NCBI GenBank assembly: GCA_030248195.1
Contig: JASAND010013040.1
Span: 1-64,000 of the forward strand
Length of the DNA: 64,000 bases
Direction: 5' to 3'
From: Trissonchulus latispiculum
Taxonomy: Eukaryota > Nematoda > Enoplea > Enoplida > Ironidae
This document shows positions 1-11,500 of this stretch, in pieces. How positions within the stretch are numbered: position 1 is the first letter of the stretch; the number at the start of each line of letters is the position of its first letter. Below the pieces are notes generated by a model. It did no database searches. It was not told the origin of the DNA and worked only from the letters and a program-made list of their open reading frames with translations. The translations under genes were made by a program, and so were the position numbers.

Positions 1-204
1 TATTGTTTTTGGTTGACTCTAAAAAATACAAATACTAGCCCATGTGTTGAAGATAGAGGAGGCATTCGAGAATTTCAACAATATACATACATTACAAAAC
101 CCGGAGAATATATTCCGCTCCAGCGAAATAAAAATGGGAACACTGCTAATCCAAGAAACGACGCTACGTACTACCACCAGGCTATTATCTCCAACGCTTC
201 CTAA
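1..204 (+). CDS. possible 3' end of an unidentified gene (partial, enters from left edge)
   Basis: The frame is open from the first base of the window to a TAA at 202-204, about 67 codons. The translation is of mixed composition, with short stretches such as CVEDRGGIREF and YTYITKPGEYIPL that look more like protein than translated AT-rich spacer. No domain is recognised. An open frame of this length at the window edge could be the last exon of a gene starting to the left, a decayed transposon fragment or chance. There is no clear polyadenylation signal just after it. Confidence 0.25.
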   Translation, partial: YCFWLTLKNTNTSPCVEDRGGIREFQQYTYITKPGEYIPLQRNKNGNTANPRNDATYYHQAIISNAS

Positions 205-504
205 TAATTTAAAGAAATAACTTTCTGATTAATTGACACATCGGCCGAAGCCAAGGTTCCTACTCAGAACTACTGAAAATTATTATTGTTTCTGTGAGAG
301 AAAAATGTCCACGTGTCGGATAGACTTTCCAGCAATAGGCAGACCCTAAGCCGGAGGTAAAATCTTCTGTACCATAACTTACAGCTTCCAGTACTGACCA
401 ATTAGCAGGCTTTCTGATTTTGCAATCCACTAAACAAGTCGGATTTGGAAACGTCAATGCAGAGCTATTGATAAGCCTGATATGGAAGTTCAGCAGATGG
501 CCCT

Positions 505-577
505 GTGGTGTAGTGGTTAGCACGTCTGACTGCAGATCAGAAAAGTTGTGGTTCAATCTCCGGCAGGGCCAATTCGT
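505..577 (+). repeat. tRNA-Cys-like SINE (family S1), copy 1
   Basis: A tRNA-shaped sequence. The outer arms GGCCCTG and CAGGGCC pair over 7 bp, the anticodon arm TCTGA/TCAGA pairs perfectly, and the loop CTGCAGA gives anticodon GCA (Cys). The T arm does not pair well. Two other copies in the window (11231 and 12655) share the start of the same downstream tail (ATTCTTTACTTTCA in those two), so this is better read as a tRNA-derived SINE or tRNA pseudogene than as a working tRNA gene. Confidence 0.6.
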
Positions 578-897
578 TACTTTTATTTTCCCTGCGATAC
601 TGTCGAGATAATGCAGCTTTTACACTCAGTGACTCCAATCCTTGCAAATCTTCAGCAATATGCTGAGGTCTACGCGTGGGTCCTATTTATGCGAACAGCA
701 TGAAAGAGGTTTCGTCAGCGATTTATCGGCATATAGACTGTATGCTTCTATCGGTATTCGATTTGATTAACAAGGCACCTAGCAACAAACTGCGGCAGTA
801 ATATTGGATCAAACACACTGAAACCCCTCTGTGCCATAAATTTTGAGCTTAGGAGTATCACAAAAACTTTCAGCTTCCGAAAAAATTGGTTAAAAGC

Positions 898-3890
898 TAG
901 TGTTGTGCGTTAACCGGTGCTATTGGCCGTCGGCAGCACACCTGGGCAATGGGGGGGTGGACGGGGGGTGGCCACCCCAGGTCTCACATACGCACCGAAA
1001 TGATACCTATATGATTTCTTTGAAAAATTGACGCACCAAAATGATACCTTCATGATTTTTTAAAGATCTGGACTCGGAGCCAAATCTGACTTATTTACGC
1101 ATTTGTTTGCACAAACTGGATTCTTCCATCTCCACACAGTTTTCAGTTGTCTACACACCAAATTTGTTAGCATACAAGCTCGCACCTGATTTGACCTATT
1201 TACGCACTGAATGTGACCACTGACGCACCGAATTTGGCTTATATACCGACGCACCGGATTCGTCCTCTGACACACCTAATTAGGTTTACCGACCCATCGG
1301 ATTCGTCCTCTGACGTACCGATTTGGCTTACCGACGCACCGGATTTGTCGTCTGACACACCCAATTTGGCTTACCAACGCACCGGATCCATCCTCTGATG
1401 CACCAAATTTTGCTTAGCAACGCACCGGATCCATCCTCTAACGCACCGAATTTGGCTTAGCGCACCGGATTTGTGGTCTGACACACCGAGTTTGGTTTAC
1501 CGACGCACCGGATTCGCCCTCTGACGCACCGAATTTGGCTTGCCGACGCACCGGATTTGTCCTCTGATGCACCGAATTTGGATTAGCAACGCACCGGATT
1601 TGTCGTGTGACACACCGAGTTTGGTTTACCGACGCACCGGATCCGTCCTCTGACGCACCGAATTTGGCTTGCTGACGCACCGGATTCGTCCGCTGACGCA
1701 CCAAATTTGGCTCACCTGCGCATAGGATTCGTACTCTGATGCACCGAACTTGGCTTACCAACGCACCGAATTCGACGTCTGACGCTCCGAATGTGGCATT
1801 CCAATGCACCGGATTTGATCTAACTGCACCGGACCTGCTGGGTTACCGGACTTGGACTTTAGGGCTTTTGTGTCAAACACTGATCGTTTACACAACAAAT
1901 TTGCATAGTGAAAATAGTTTGCACAGTGAAAAATAAATTTACACGACAAAATGCATAGGAAAAATTTAGAAAATGTTTGTTAAAGTGCTCTCAAAAAATA
2001 GGTTTCAAGCCTTTCATATTTCAAAAAGCTTTAGTATTTAGCTGGGGGCTTCCGATCCAGACCCCCACTTTGTTCCCATGGTTCAGTGTTCAATAATGTT
2101 TTTTACGTCAGGGGGTCCGTCACGTAGCAATTGTTTTTCGTGTGGAAAATCGCCCTGAGCCTGATACAGTTAGATTTAACCTTCAACAAGAAGAAACATT
2201 GTGCAAAAGTTGCCGGAAAAATTGTTTCAAACGTAAAATTTTTAAAAATTTGCTGGAGGCTACGCCTCCAGACCCCGCCCGTCTGTATTCTAACTCATTG
2301 TTGATTGCTACGATACCTGGCTCTAAAATTGTATAAGAGTAAAGGCCATACCTAAATGGAAGGTCAAATTTCACTGACCCTTGTGGAAGCGCAAATTTTG
2401 GTACCCCTTGTGGAAGAGATTTTTCTTTTCTTAAGCGCACATACTTACGTTTTTTAACAAAACACAGCACTTGTTTAGCAAAACACAATGTTTTTGGACG
2501 TTTTTAAGCAGAAATAGCGATGTTAAGTAAGAAATTCCGGCGCAGCCGGAAAAGGTTTTGAAATTTTAGTCGGGAAAACTATTTTGGAAACTATTGGAAA
2601 AATTGAAAATACATACCATATTCGCTATAGGCGAATATGAGTGAATAAGCGAATATAATGAACGAATAAGCGAATAAAAGCGTATATGCGTTTGTTTTGA
2701 TACACTTTCTTTGAAGGCGCATGCTTTGCAGCAAACAAGAATACGGTTTGTCCTACCTAAAAACCGTTGTACCAACTTTTTCTGCTACGCCTTTTCAGCA
2801 AACTATATACAAAAGAAAGGCTACATTTTTACCGGTAAGCTTAGTAAAAAAGTGGCAATGCTTTGGTTAATCTGCTTCAGGACAAAGGAACAGTAAGAAA
2901 TCCTAAAGGCTTTTATGCGCTTTACGGGAGAAAGAATTTTGAGCACATCCCTTACCTCATTAATTGATCGCGGAAATGCTCTAAATTAATTCCTGGGAAG
3001 AGTTGTAACTGCAAAAATTCTTCAACTCCTGGGGGGCACCGCCCCCAGACCCCCCGTAGTTACTTTCGTGAGTTCAATATTTAGCTTCCATAACTTTAGG
3101 TTAAATAATGGAATGATCACAGTATAATGAAAGTAGACGGTCGACAATCCACAGTGTTAGTTTTCTTTTCAAATAAAAGCTTGAGGTCTGAAATTACGCA
3201 CCAAACCATATAGTACCCATTTCGAGGAAAACGCACCGGATTTCCACCCCCCGTCCGAGAAAAAGTCTGCCCAGGTATGGTCGGCAGAGAACATTTCAGC
3301 CAGTTGGCTTGGCCGGCCATCGACCAATGGGCAACTGCCAACTGAATGGCCGTCGGCCGTTGGCTGGCCAATGGCAGACTGTTGGTCAAGCTCATATTTA
3401 CTAATTTTATGCGTCAACTGTATTGCAAAATTTAATTCTCCTGCATAATATCGCGGACAGGTTGTATTATAAACGTTAATTTTCAGCTTACCTGCATAGG
3501 ATGTAGATATTAGTTAGCGTTATTTTTTCAATAAGATTTGGGTAACCAAAATTTGGCTAATTGCATGCAAGCTTTAATTGTGCTGACAACTTAGTTTTTA
3601 AATTTGTCTAGTGGTCAACGTCTCGTCAATTCATTGTATATATTCCTGCAGTAAAATTAAAATTACCTCGAATTACCTCGCTCAGACTTGAGCTAAACAT
3701 TTGAAAAAAATTATTTTGAATAAAGTTAAATTAGTTATGAACTGTATACAAACAAAAATAGTAAATTCCAGCTAGCCAAGGTTGGCAAATCGCTAAACAA
3801 CGGCCAATGGCCGGCCAACTTCAACCTCCACGGCCAAGCCAAGCCAAGCCAACCAAGGAAAATTTCGGCCAATCTCAATTCCCAACACTA
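898..3890. mobile_element. candidate 3-kb inverted-ended DNA transposon containing a minisatellite
   Basis: The ends TAGTGTTG (898) and CAACACTA (3883-3890) are inverted. Two GC-rich blocks inside are also inverted relative to each other: about 927-979 and about 3244-3300 share CACCTGGGCA-type and GGACGGGGGGTGG segments. The arms are rich in GGCC and TTGGCC motifs, as in subterminal repeats of hAT-like elements. The eight bases on either side do not match, so the borders are not proven, and no transposase frame is visible. It could also be a cluster of unrelated repeats. Confidence 0.35.
1205..1845. repeat. minisatellite of about 43 bp built on ACGCACCG half-units
   Basis: A degenerate tandem array. 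Each unit has two related halves of about 21-22 bp: one with ACGCACCGGATT(C/T)GTC and CTCTG, one with ACGCACCGAATTTGGCTTAC. Isolated half-units also occur outside the array at 985-1045 and 3198-3242. The reading frames crossing it, on both strands, are repeat translations and not genes. Confidence 0.85.
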
Positions 3891-4028
3891 TACTAAACAT
3901 TTTAACAAGATTTCATCCATTACTGTCACTGCGACTACTCACTAGTTTACGCGGCCTAGCTTACGGCTAACTTATTCTTATTTGTGATCCGAGAAATTAC
4001 AAGTTAACTCCTTTTCTTGGACCTCCAA

Positions 4029-5139
4029 ATGGCGCTAAGCGTTTATCCCGCCGACGATCATGTGGATTTTTTCCCACCCTATGATGTGGCACAAAACCAA
4101 ACTTTGGACTTGAAAAATGAGGAAACGGCTCCTGTAAGTACGAGAGTTTTTGAAAAATCCTTGGACTAAAATTAAATTAAAAAATAAAAAGTAAAAATGG
4201 AAAACAGCTGTGAATTGAACCCAGGACCATATGACCAGGAGCCGAACTAACTAACCACTGAGCTACGTCTATGAGGCAAAGAGTTTGAATTTATCTCCCA
4301 CATGAGTACTGGCTACTCAGTAACCGACAATGAGTACTTATATTGGACGAACTAGTTTCGTACAAAGCTATCTGATTCTTGTAACCGAAGTTTATGACAT
4401 CAGAAACTATGTAAATGCTCAGGACTGGCAACTTAGTGTTCGACGCAGTACCCTAAAATTCTGAATTTATATTGAAAGTTAAACAATGTTGGTTGTCTAC
4501 TCAAAGGGGTGTGATGATAGAACTGAAAGAAATAATTGACACTGCAGCACCTCCGATCCGAAAAATTCGGGCCTGAGGTGGGGATCGAACCCACAACCTT
4601 TGGCGATCTAGTGTGACGTCACCGCAAACAAATGAATTACAGTTGGTAATCACATTTCAGCCATGCGTGCGTGCAGGCAAGAAATAAAAATATTTTATTA
4701 GTTTATTTTATTATTGACTTCTAGCATTTTTGACCCTGAGTTGTCAGAAAATCATGTCAACACCCAGCGGGTCTATCTTTAAAAAGAAAAAAACTAAATT
4801 TTATTTTCATTTTCTTTCGCACCAATTTTTTCAAACTTCCATTTTCGATTTCAGGTAATGTACAAGATCAAAACGACGGACAATTCCCGATTTCGGGTTG
4901 AGCCACCGGCCGGACTGGTGAAAGTCGGCGAATCGGCCCAGATTAAGATTATCCTCCTGAAACTGAGTCAAGTTTCATCGGATAAAGAGCGCCAAGATCA
5001 CATTTCTGTCTATTCTTCTGTGGCCCCGCCCGGAATGCTCTCCCTTCACAAGACCTGGGAATACGTGTCGAAGTATGCCACAATTTTCAAGAAAGAACTG
5101 AAAGTGGTCTACAATATGGAGAAGGCTCAGGAAATGTAG
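4029..5139 (+). CDS. MSP-domain protein, 129 aa, two exons
   Basis: Exon 1 is 4029-4133 (35 codons, donor CCT|GTAAGT). Exon 2 is 4855-5139 (acceptor TTTCAG|GTAATG, stop TAG). Joined in phase 0 they encode 129 residues forming one major sperm protein (MSP) immunoglobulin-like domain. The core YKIKTTDNSRFRVEPPAG (residues about 38-55) is the family signature, followed by LVKVGESAQIKI and, further on, SVYSSVAPPG. MSP domains act as cytoskeletal subunits or as protein-interaction modules in VAP-like proteins; no transmembrane tail is present, so a small soluble protein is likely. The first exon supplies the N-terminal strands, so the ATG at 4029 is preferred over the ATG at 4858, which would leave half a domain. 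The intron holds tRNA-derived SINE fragments. AATAAA lies at 5310-5315. A paralogue with the same intron position is at 55422. Confidence 0.88.
4204..4275 (-). repeat. tRNA-like SINE remnant in MSP intron
   Basis: On the minus strand there is an A-box-like segment (GTAGCTCAGTGGTTAG) and a B-box-like segment (GGGTTCAATTC) at tRNA spacing. The arms are decayed. This is a tRNA-derived repeat and not a functional gene. Confidence 0.5.
4530..4612 (-). repeat. tRNA-derived SINE (family S2), 3' portion
   Basis: On the minus strand it carries the B-box half GGGTTCGATCCCCAC followed by a tail containing CCCGAATTTTTCGG and GGAGGTGCTGCAGTG. The same tail follows the tRNA-Ile-like head at 21121-21232, so the two are copies of one SINE family. 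This copy has lost most of the tRNA 5' half. Confidence 0.6.
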
Positions 5140-5309
5140 AATTGGTGTCATTTTTTAGGAAATTGAGCGAAAATTTGTGACGACTCGTCTTATCAGCGAT
5201 TGGTTTTGTAATGCTTAAAGCAAAAGGTGTAACTAAATTACTCCAAAAATGAACTTCTGACCAGTATAATTGCTGCTTTCTTGAATATATAAGCAACAAG
5301 TCAATTTTA

Positions 5310-5315
5310 AATAAA
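5310..5315 (+). terminator. polyadenylation signal of MSP gene 1
   Basis: AATAAA lies 171 bp after the MSP stop codon at 5139, before the end of the convergent neuropeptide gene at 5557. Confidence 0.6.
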
Positions 5316-5556
5316 GTAAAAAAGTAGATTACGACATTGGATTGACGTAACGTGGTAGATTTTAATATCGAAGAACAGTGTATCTATGTAGCATATAATT
5401 GTATGGGGATTTTATTACAAGATTTTAATATCGATTATTATTGAACACATTGATATACTTTACTACTGGTAAACAATCCAAGCACAATTTTTACAATTTC
5501 TTACACGTACAATAGTGATGTAATCAGTTGAGGTTTGTTGCTTCACGAATATAAAG

Positions 5557-8500
5557 TCAGAGTTGTCCTGTATGCTGTAGATACGACTTTTGATAGAAAT
5601 CTAGCTCCGCCTTAGTCGGCTCTGAAACAAGAAAAAATTCACCGATTTCATTTTCGCAGAATGATCAAAATGTAGAATTACAGATGGTAGAAAGCAGAAC
5701 AATGTCGACAAAATTTGAACCGAAATGAAAGCCTCTGAGCTTAAGCCTATTATCGGATAGGAGATTTTTCATCCATAAGAAAGCGATACAAACTTAGTCC
5801 ATCTAATAATAACTACATTTAGTCCTAGTTCATTCAAATGACAACATTGAGCTCATAACAGGTAGGTATTACAAAATCATATCAGAAAATTAGCAAAATG
5901 TAGATTGGATAATTGATTTTAAATTCAACCTAGTACTGATAATAATTAGCTAGCTCATCGCATACTAACTGCTAAGAAACAAGATAATTCCGAAAGACCA
6001 CAGGCTTTCTAACTGCATAAAGCATGTAATCTAAAAGCATGTCAAATCTCTGCGTGCTTAAATGCAGTAAAATTTACTTCTAATCCAACTAAAGCAAAGA
6101 TTCTAGGCAAGAAAAACTAAAAATTATAACTTAATAAAATTATAAAATACAATAAAAATTATTATTTAAGGTGGTGATTCCTTATGGGCACATGTTGTTG
6201 GTTGACGGCTCAAACCAAGATGAAATCTGATCAAACTTTCCAAAATAAGTTCATTTGGTGTTCTAACACCCTCCGCGCAATCCCGATTCAAAAATTCGAG
6301 ATTTCCGTTCAGGACGGTTTTCCCCAATTTCCGACGGTTGAGCTGCATATACTATACTCATTTGAAAGATCTCGTTACGCTCTACATTCTTGCTTTTGGA
6401 AGCAACTTTCTAGCTCTTCTCTAGTGTGAGATATAGCCGAGTTTCTTATTTTGGGGTTGAAAACCTGTAAGTCTTGCAGAAATCGAATAATCCACGATTT
6501 CTTGAGCTACGCAAGCTGTAAAATTAAACTGAGGGTATCGATTTGAAGGTCTCATCGAGGCCGATTATCCGAGGCATGATGATCTTTCAACTCCTATCCC
6601 GTTAGCTGCTATCATAAAAAATGTAGTTTTTGCAAAAACATGACCAAAATTTTTCTAGCGATTGTGGAGCATTTACTGTACAACCTAGAGGGTTGCCACT
6701 TAGACATGTTTTACACAAAAATACCCAGGGACGCTTTTTTAGTTGCCCCGCTTGCTGCTTTCTAGCTAAAGTGGCCGCTTGCTGAAGTTGCGAAAAGTAG
6801 GCAAAATCCATGTTGCGCAAACATTTTAGCTTATTTCTTCATAACGAAGAGTGATTTCATGATAATTAAAAAGGGGTCCCCAGCTATTTGATAGTGGAAT
6901 CGAATGATGTAGCCGATACCTCACGAAAAAATTTTTTTTAGTCTGCAAAAAATCAGGAAAATTAAAGAACTTCGAAAATCCAGGAAAATAGTTTCCAAAG
7001 ACTGGAGTTAGTTTCATTGCAATCATTAGAAAGAGAAAATGTTAAGCTCCATTCTGATATAAAAATAGCTTCTTAACTCCAACTAATGAATGAGTAATAA
7101 GGGTTCAAAGTTGATGTCTCCAAAAGGAATCACCACCTTAAAGCAAGAGTCTATGATAGGAAGAACTGGAACATGCAAGAAAGAAGCAGTCAAAGACACA
7201 TTTGAACAGGCATAAGGCTATGGTGGCTGTTTTGGTGGCTAGATTCAGTCAATTGCGAATTTAACTGAGCATTCAGTCAAATTATAAATTTGACTGAGCT
7301 TACCAAGCCAGATTTATTTTTGCAATCAACGCGCTAAACGATTGGCCTGAATTATTATACTTTCACTGTGTCCTGTCTCACTCTTCCTATCATGGACTCT
7401 TTTATAAGAAAAATTGTTGCATTGTTGGCGATGAAATCAGTTGTCGAACTATGCTTCCTGTTTAAGGCTTGAATTTTGAGGGAAATGATTTTGGCAGATC
7501 TAAAACTGTAGGTATTCTTGCCTGTATCGATATTACCAAAACCTAAAAAAGCCAACAAGAAGCATTGTTCTAAACTAGATTACATATCAAATATTGCATA
7601 TTAAATACATATTTTTTGACAATGATTGCACCTGCAGAATTAGCATTAACTACGAACTAGGTAAAGACTAAATAACAAAGCTTCATTTAAAATATGGTCA
7701 CAGTGCATCAATTACAGTGAAATTAGTCGCTTTTTGATGCGCTGTTGCAAACCCAGTTAGAAACACACTGTTATTCTAAGCCTTATTACCAAGAGTCCAT
7801 AATGTTGCGTAACAGTGTCAGACCACAAAAAACGAATGTTCTTCAGTTTGGGGGCTAGCCGAAAGTGGTCCTCGTTGCTGGGGGGGGGGGTCGTCAATGC
7901 AAGCAAAGATAGATTAATTCTGATTGTCCGTTGGCGACCCCCCAACCGGGCACCACTTTTATCGCCCCCCCAAGCGTGGTCCCTTGTCGGAAATAAGCGG
8001 AAACTACCGCAATCTCTTGCTATACCTCCTCTAAACGAAGGGGTTTCTGCAATCTGGCTGTTGACGACCCCCTCCCCAATGGGAACGATGTGGTCGAACA
8101 GAGCGACCGCTCCCCACACTGGGAACATTTGCGTATTGTTGGCGGAGCACTGGTACGCAATGCAGTTAAGAGAAACCCTCCGGTGGCTTATACTCTTCTT
8201 TGTAATAATGGTGCAATTATGCACTTTTTTAATAGGAAACAGATCAATTTCGACCTAAATATTTGTGAAATTGTCGAAAATGTTAAAACTTGAAAACGTT
8301 AGCAATAGAAATCAAACCTTCAATCAAAATTGATACACATTTCCTCACTAATAATGCATACGAGTATGACAAGCATCATTCTCTGTGTAGCACAAGCGTG
8401 ACGCACCTTACCGGCCTCCCTTCCCGCAAATTGGACCCTGGTAAAAAATTAATACCCTGTCAAAACGGGGTATGTGCTGATTCGCTCTGTCTTTACGTGT

Positions 8501-11500
8501 TGAAATTCGAAAACGCAAGTATTGTGTACTAATTATTTGTGACCTCTTCGAGCTTTAGAACATTGGCATAGCGGTCGAATTTCTTTACAAGGGTCCGATT
8601 TGCGGAAGGGGTAGCCAGTCGCTAGCGTGCAGAGGATGTGTCACGATCACGCTTACACTACATAGCGTACGATACTTGTCATGCTCTTATGTATTATGTA
8701 CTCTTGCTAATACTAAGCACTGGACGAACACTGCACAAATGTGCACTACAACTGGCACAGCACACAGGGAGGGGGAGTTTATACTATGTCTACGCAATTC
8801 TAACTAACTTGACTCGCAATCGGGGGGTAGCAGGTCAGAAAAAATCTCAACCGGGCTAAATACGAAGAATCTAACTGCGCAAGCAGCAGCCCCCCCCCCG
8901 AGCATTCCCATGTTAGTAGCAAAGTTGCATGAAACTCACGGCACGGCAAATGTGCATGGGGGGTTTGGAGTGCAAGCTAACTGGGTAGTTTTTTTCTGGT
9001 TCCTATTTAGGCACGGCTGGTGAGCGGGGGCTAACCTCTATCTAACCTCTTGCCCATGGAGTAGTACCGTTTGCCGGTGTAGATGTCCATATACTTATAG
9101 GGCGAGGGCATGTAGAAGTTGGAGTAGCGCATGCTGGACAGGAGTCTGCTCCGGCGGCTTCGACTGGGAAAGTAGTAGTCCATCATGCCCTGCGGGGATC
9201 GATAGAACGATCCGTACTTCATGCTGGACAGGAGACTGGATCTGCGATCCCGATCTCCCTCCAGATCGCCGGCTGAAGCGTCGGCGCCGAGCAGCTGGGC
9301 CAGGGCCTCGATTTCCGCCGCGTCCAGTTCCTCCTGACCCTCCTCCTCGGCTGACCGGCGTCGACGCCTCAGGGCGTCCCAGTAGTAGCCGTCCATGGGG
9401 CCGCGGAAGGCGCCTAGAACAAGAGGTAGCATTGTGTCAAGCAAAAGCACCTGTCAAGGTTGTTAAATATCAGCAACCCAGAAAGGTTGTTAAATATCAG
9501 CAACCCAGAAAGGTTGTTAAATATCAGCAACCCAGAAAGGTTGTTAAATATCAGCAACCCAGAAAGGTTGAAATCGGCGTAAGAAACTAATCTCAAGGTG
9601 GATGGGGATGTGGCGTAAGTGGTAGAGCGTTCTACTGAAGTACCAAAGCTCGGCGGTTTGGACACTTTTCTTCACATCCTTCCGATCCTGATTTCAACCT
9701 TTCACGTTTGCCGACCGCTCTGAGGAGATGAAGTCGTTTAAGATGTCTGGGAATAGTGGCATTGCAGGTCCTTGAGATAATTGGTTTGGTTTTTAATATG
9801 GTGGTCCTCGTGGTGATGAGGGTTAATATAATGGTTAATGGTTCTTGTGTGATTTGATATAAAGGCTCCCGGCTTTGAAGAAGAAAGAAGTATAATATGG
9901 CCTCAGGTTAGGAGGCAGACGGGGAGCCGCCCTTAGACCACATGGTACTTGGATTTGAGGATCCGACCTGCAATTCCAGGAAATTCAAATTTTTCAAATT
10001 TCAAATTAGCAAGGGGAGTATGTTAAATACCAGCAACCCAGAAAGGTTGAAATCAGCTTAACAAACTGGTCTCAACGTCCGGGATTTGGCTCAGTGGTAG
10101 AGCGTTCTACTCAAGATCCAAAGTTCGGCGGTTCGGTCCCCGCCCTGGACACTTTTCTTCACATCTTTCAGATCCTGATTTCAACCTTTCACAATGTACT
10201 GTAATGGAAAATTCTAGAGAATCGCCTGGACAGAAATCTCCTTAGCAGTCAGGGTTTGTGTTACATTTGCGCCAGTCCTAGTAGTGAAGGTAGTGCCTGT
10301 GGTTCGACCCGGCAGGCCTGCTCATTACGGTGAATGTAGAGATAAAGGTTTACTCCTGAAGAAGTATCTCTCCGTAATATAGGGCATGTAAGATGCGAGC
10401 GCAAATATACGGATGAAATCAAATATTTTTGCAGCAAATATAAAGCGCAAATATACAGCATCTTAGTTATTTCAATACGGGCCTAAAGGCGGACCGGCGC
10501 CCCTCGCAAAGATGCAGTCATCATTTCAGATGACACCCCTGGCTCTACGGTTGTGTGTCCGGGGATGAGCACCGGCACCACTTCTCTCTGAAGCAGGGAT
10601 AGAGATATCCTCCAGGGGCTCACCTTTACGTTTTTACCTTGAATAAGCGTCATAGGTCATGCGGATGCTCCGGATGCTTGAAATACTGATTCAGGATAAT
10701 GATACTTTTTCTAAAATTGGTTTGCGATTTCTTCATTGCTAGCCAAGTCTATATTCCGTTTTCGTCAGATTAAAAAAAACTGCAGCAGTATTTGGTGTAT
10801 GCAGCTCCGAACCTTTTCATAGGATCTACGATCTACCTATATTAGGAGCTGAAGTATAGGTGTTGATGCTGCTTTTACCGATTTTTATGCGAAATCTAAA
10901 ATTTAATCGAATTCCGGTCTCTTCTCATTCTACTGACGTTATGTGGTTCAGTTGGTAGAGCGTCTGCGCGTTAAGCAGAAGACCGTCGGTTCGAGCCCCG
11001 CGAGTGCACTGATTTTTGGTTGAGAGAAACTTTTTCGTTTACCGTAAAGTATCGTTTTGAACTATTTTGGATATCTTGGCTATGTCTTACCTAATTCGTC
11101 TTCTGAGCTGTCAGATACCTAAAACATGCAATTAAATTAAAATTAAATTTAATTAACATGCAATTAAATGGTAAGGGAAAAGAAACAGAAGAATTTCATA
11201 GCTTTAAATGATTTGGAAATTTTTGTTTTAGTTCGGTGGTGTAGTGGTTAGCGCGTCTGACTGCAGATTAGAAGGACCGAGGTTCAATTTCCGGCTGGGC
11301 CAATTCTTTACTTTCAGTCCTCAGTGAAAAGCTGTACCTCCTCTAAGCTTGCTTTTTCCCTCTTGCGGGAAAAGGGCCGTGTTGCAAAAGATTCTCCTAA
11401 GCATAGGAGCGCTTTTAAGTTCAGCGTAACTGCTCACTTAGGAGAATCGGGTTTCTAAAGATTCTCCTAAGCCAGGAGTGTCACCCACCACTCCAAACTT

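Noticed and set aside
505..577. Functional tRNA-Cys gene
   Set aside because: Acceptor and anticodon arms are good but the T arm does not pair, and relatives share SINE tails.
7355..7558. Minus-strand frame with an acceptor-like CTTTTTTAG, considered as an extra neuropeptide exon
   Set aside because: It ends in a stop and its inclusion would break the phase-consistent join of 9036 to 5621; part of it is an inverted copy of sequence at 7146.
9460..9567. CRISPR-like repeat array
   Set aside because: Four direct 27-bp units without spacers, derived from the start of the adjacent LTR, in an animal genome.
10600..10700. Possible small exon between E2 and E3 of the neuropeptide gene
   Set aside because: Candidate acceptors and donors exist but the required phase meets a stop codon in each combination tried.
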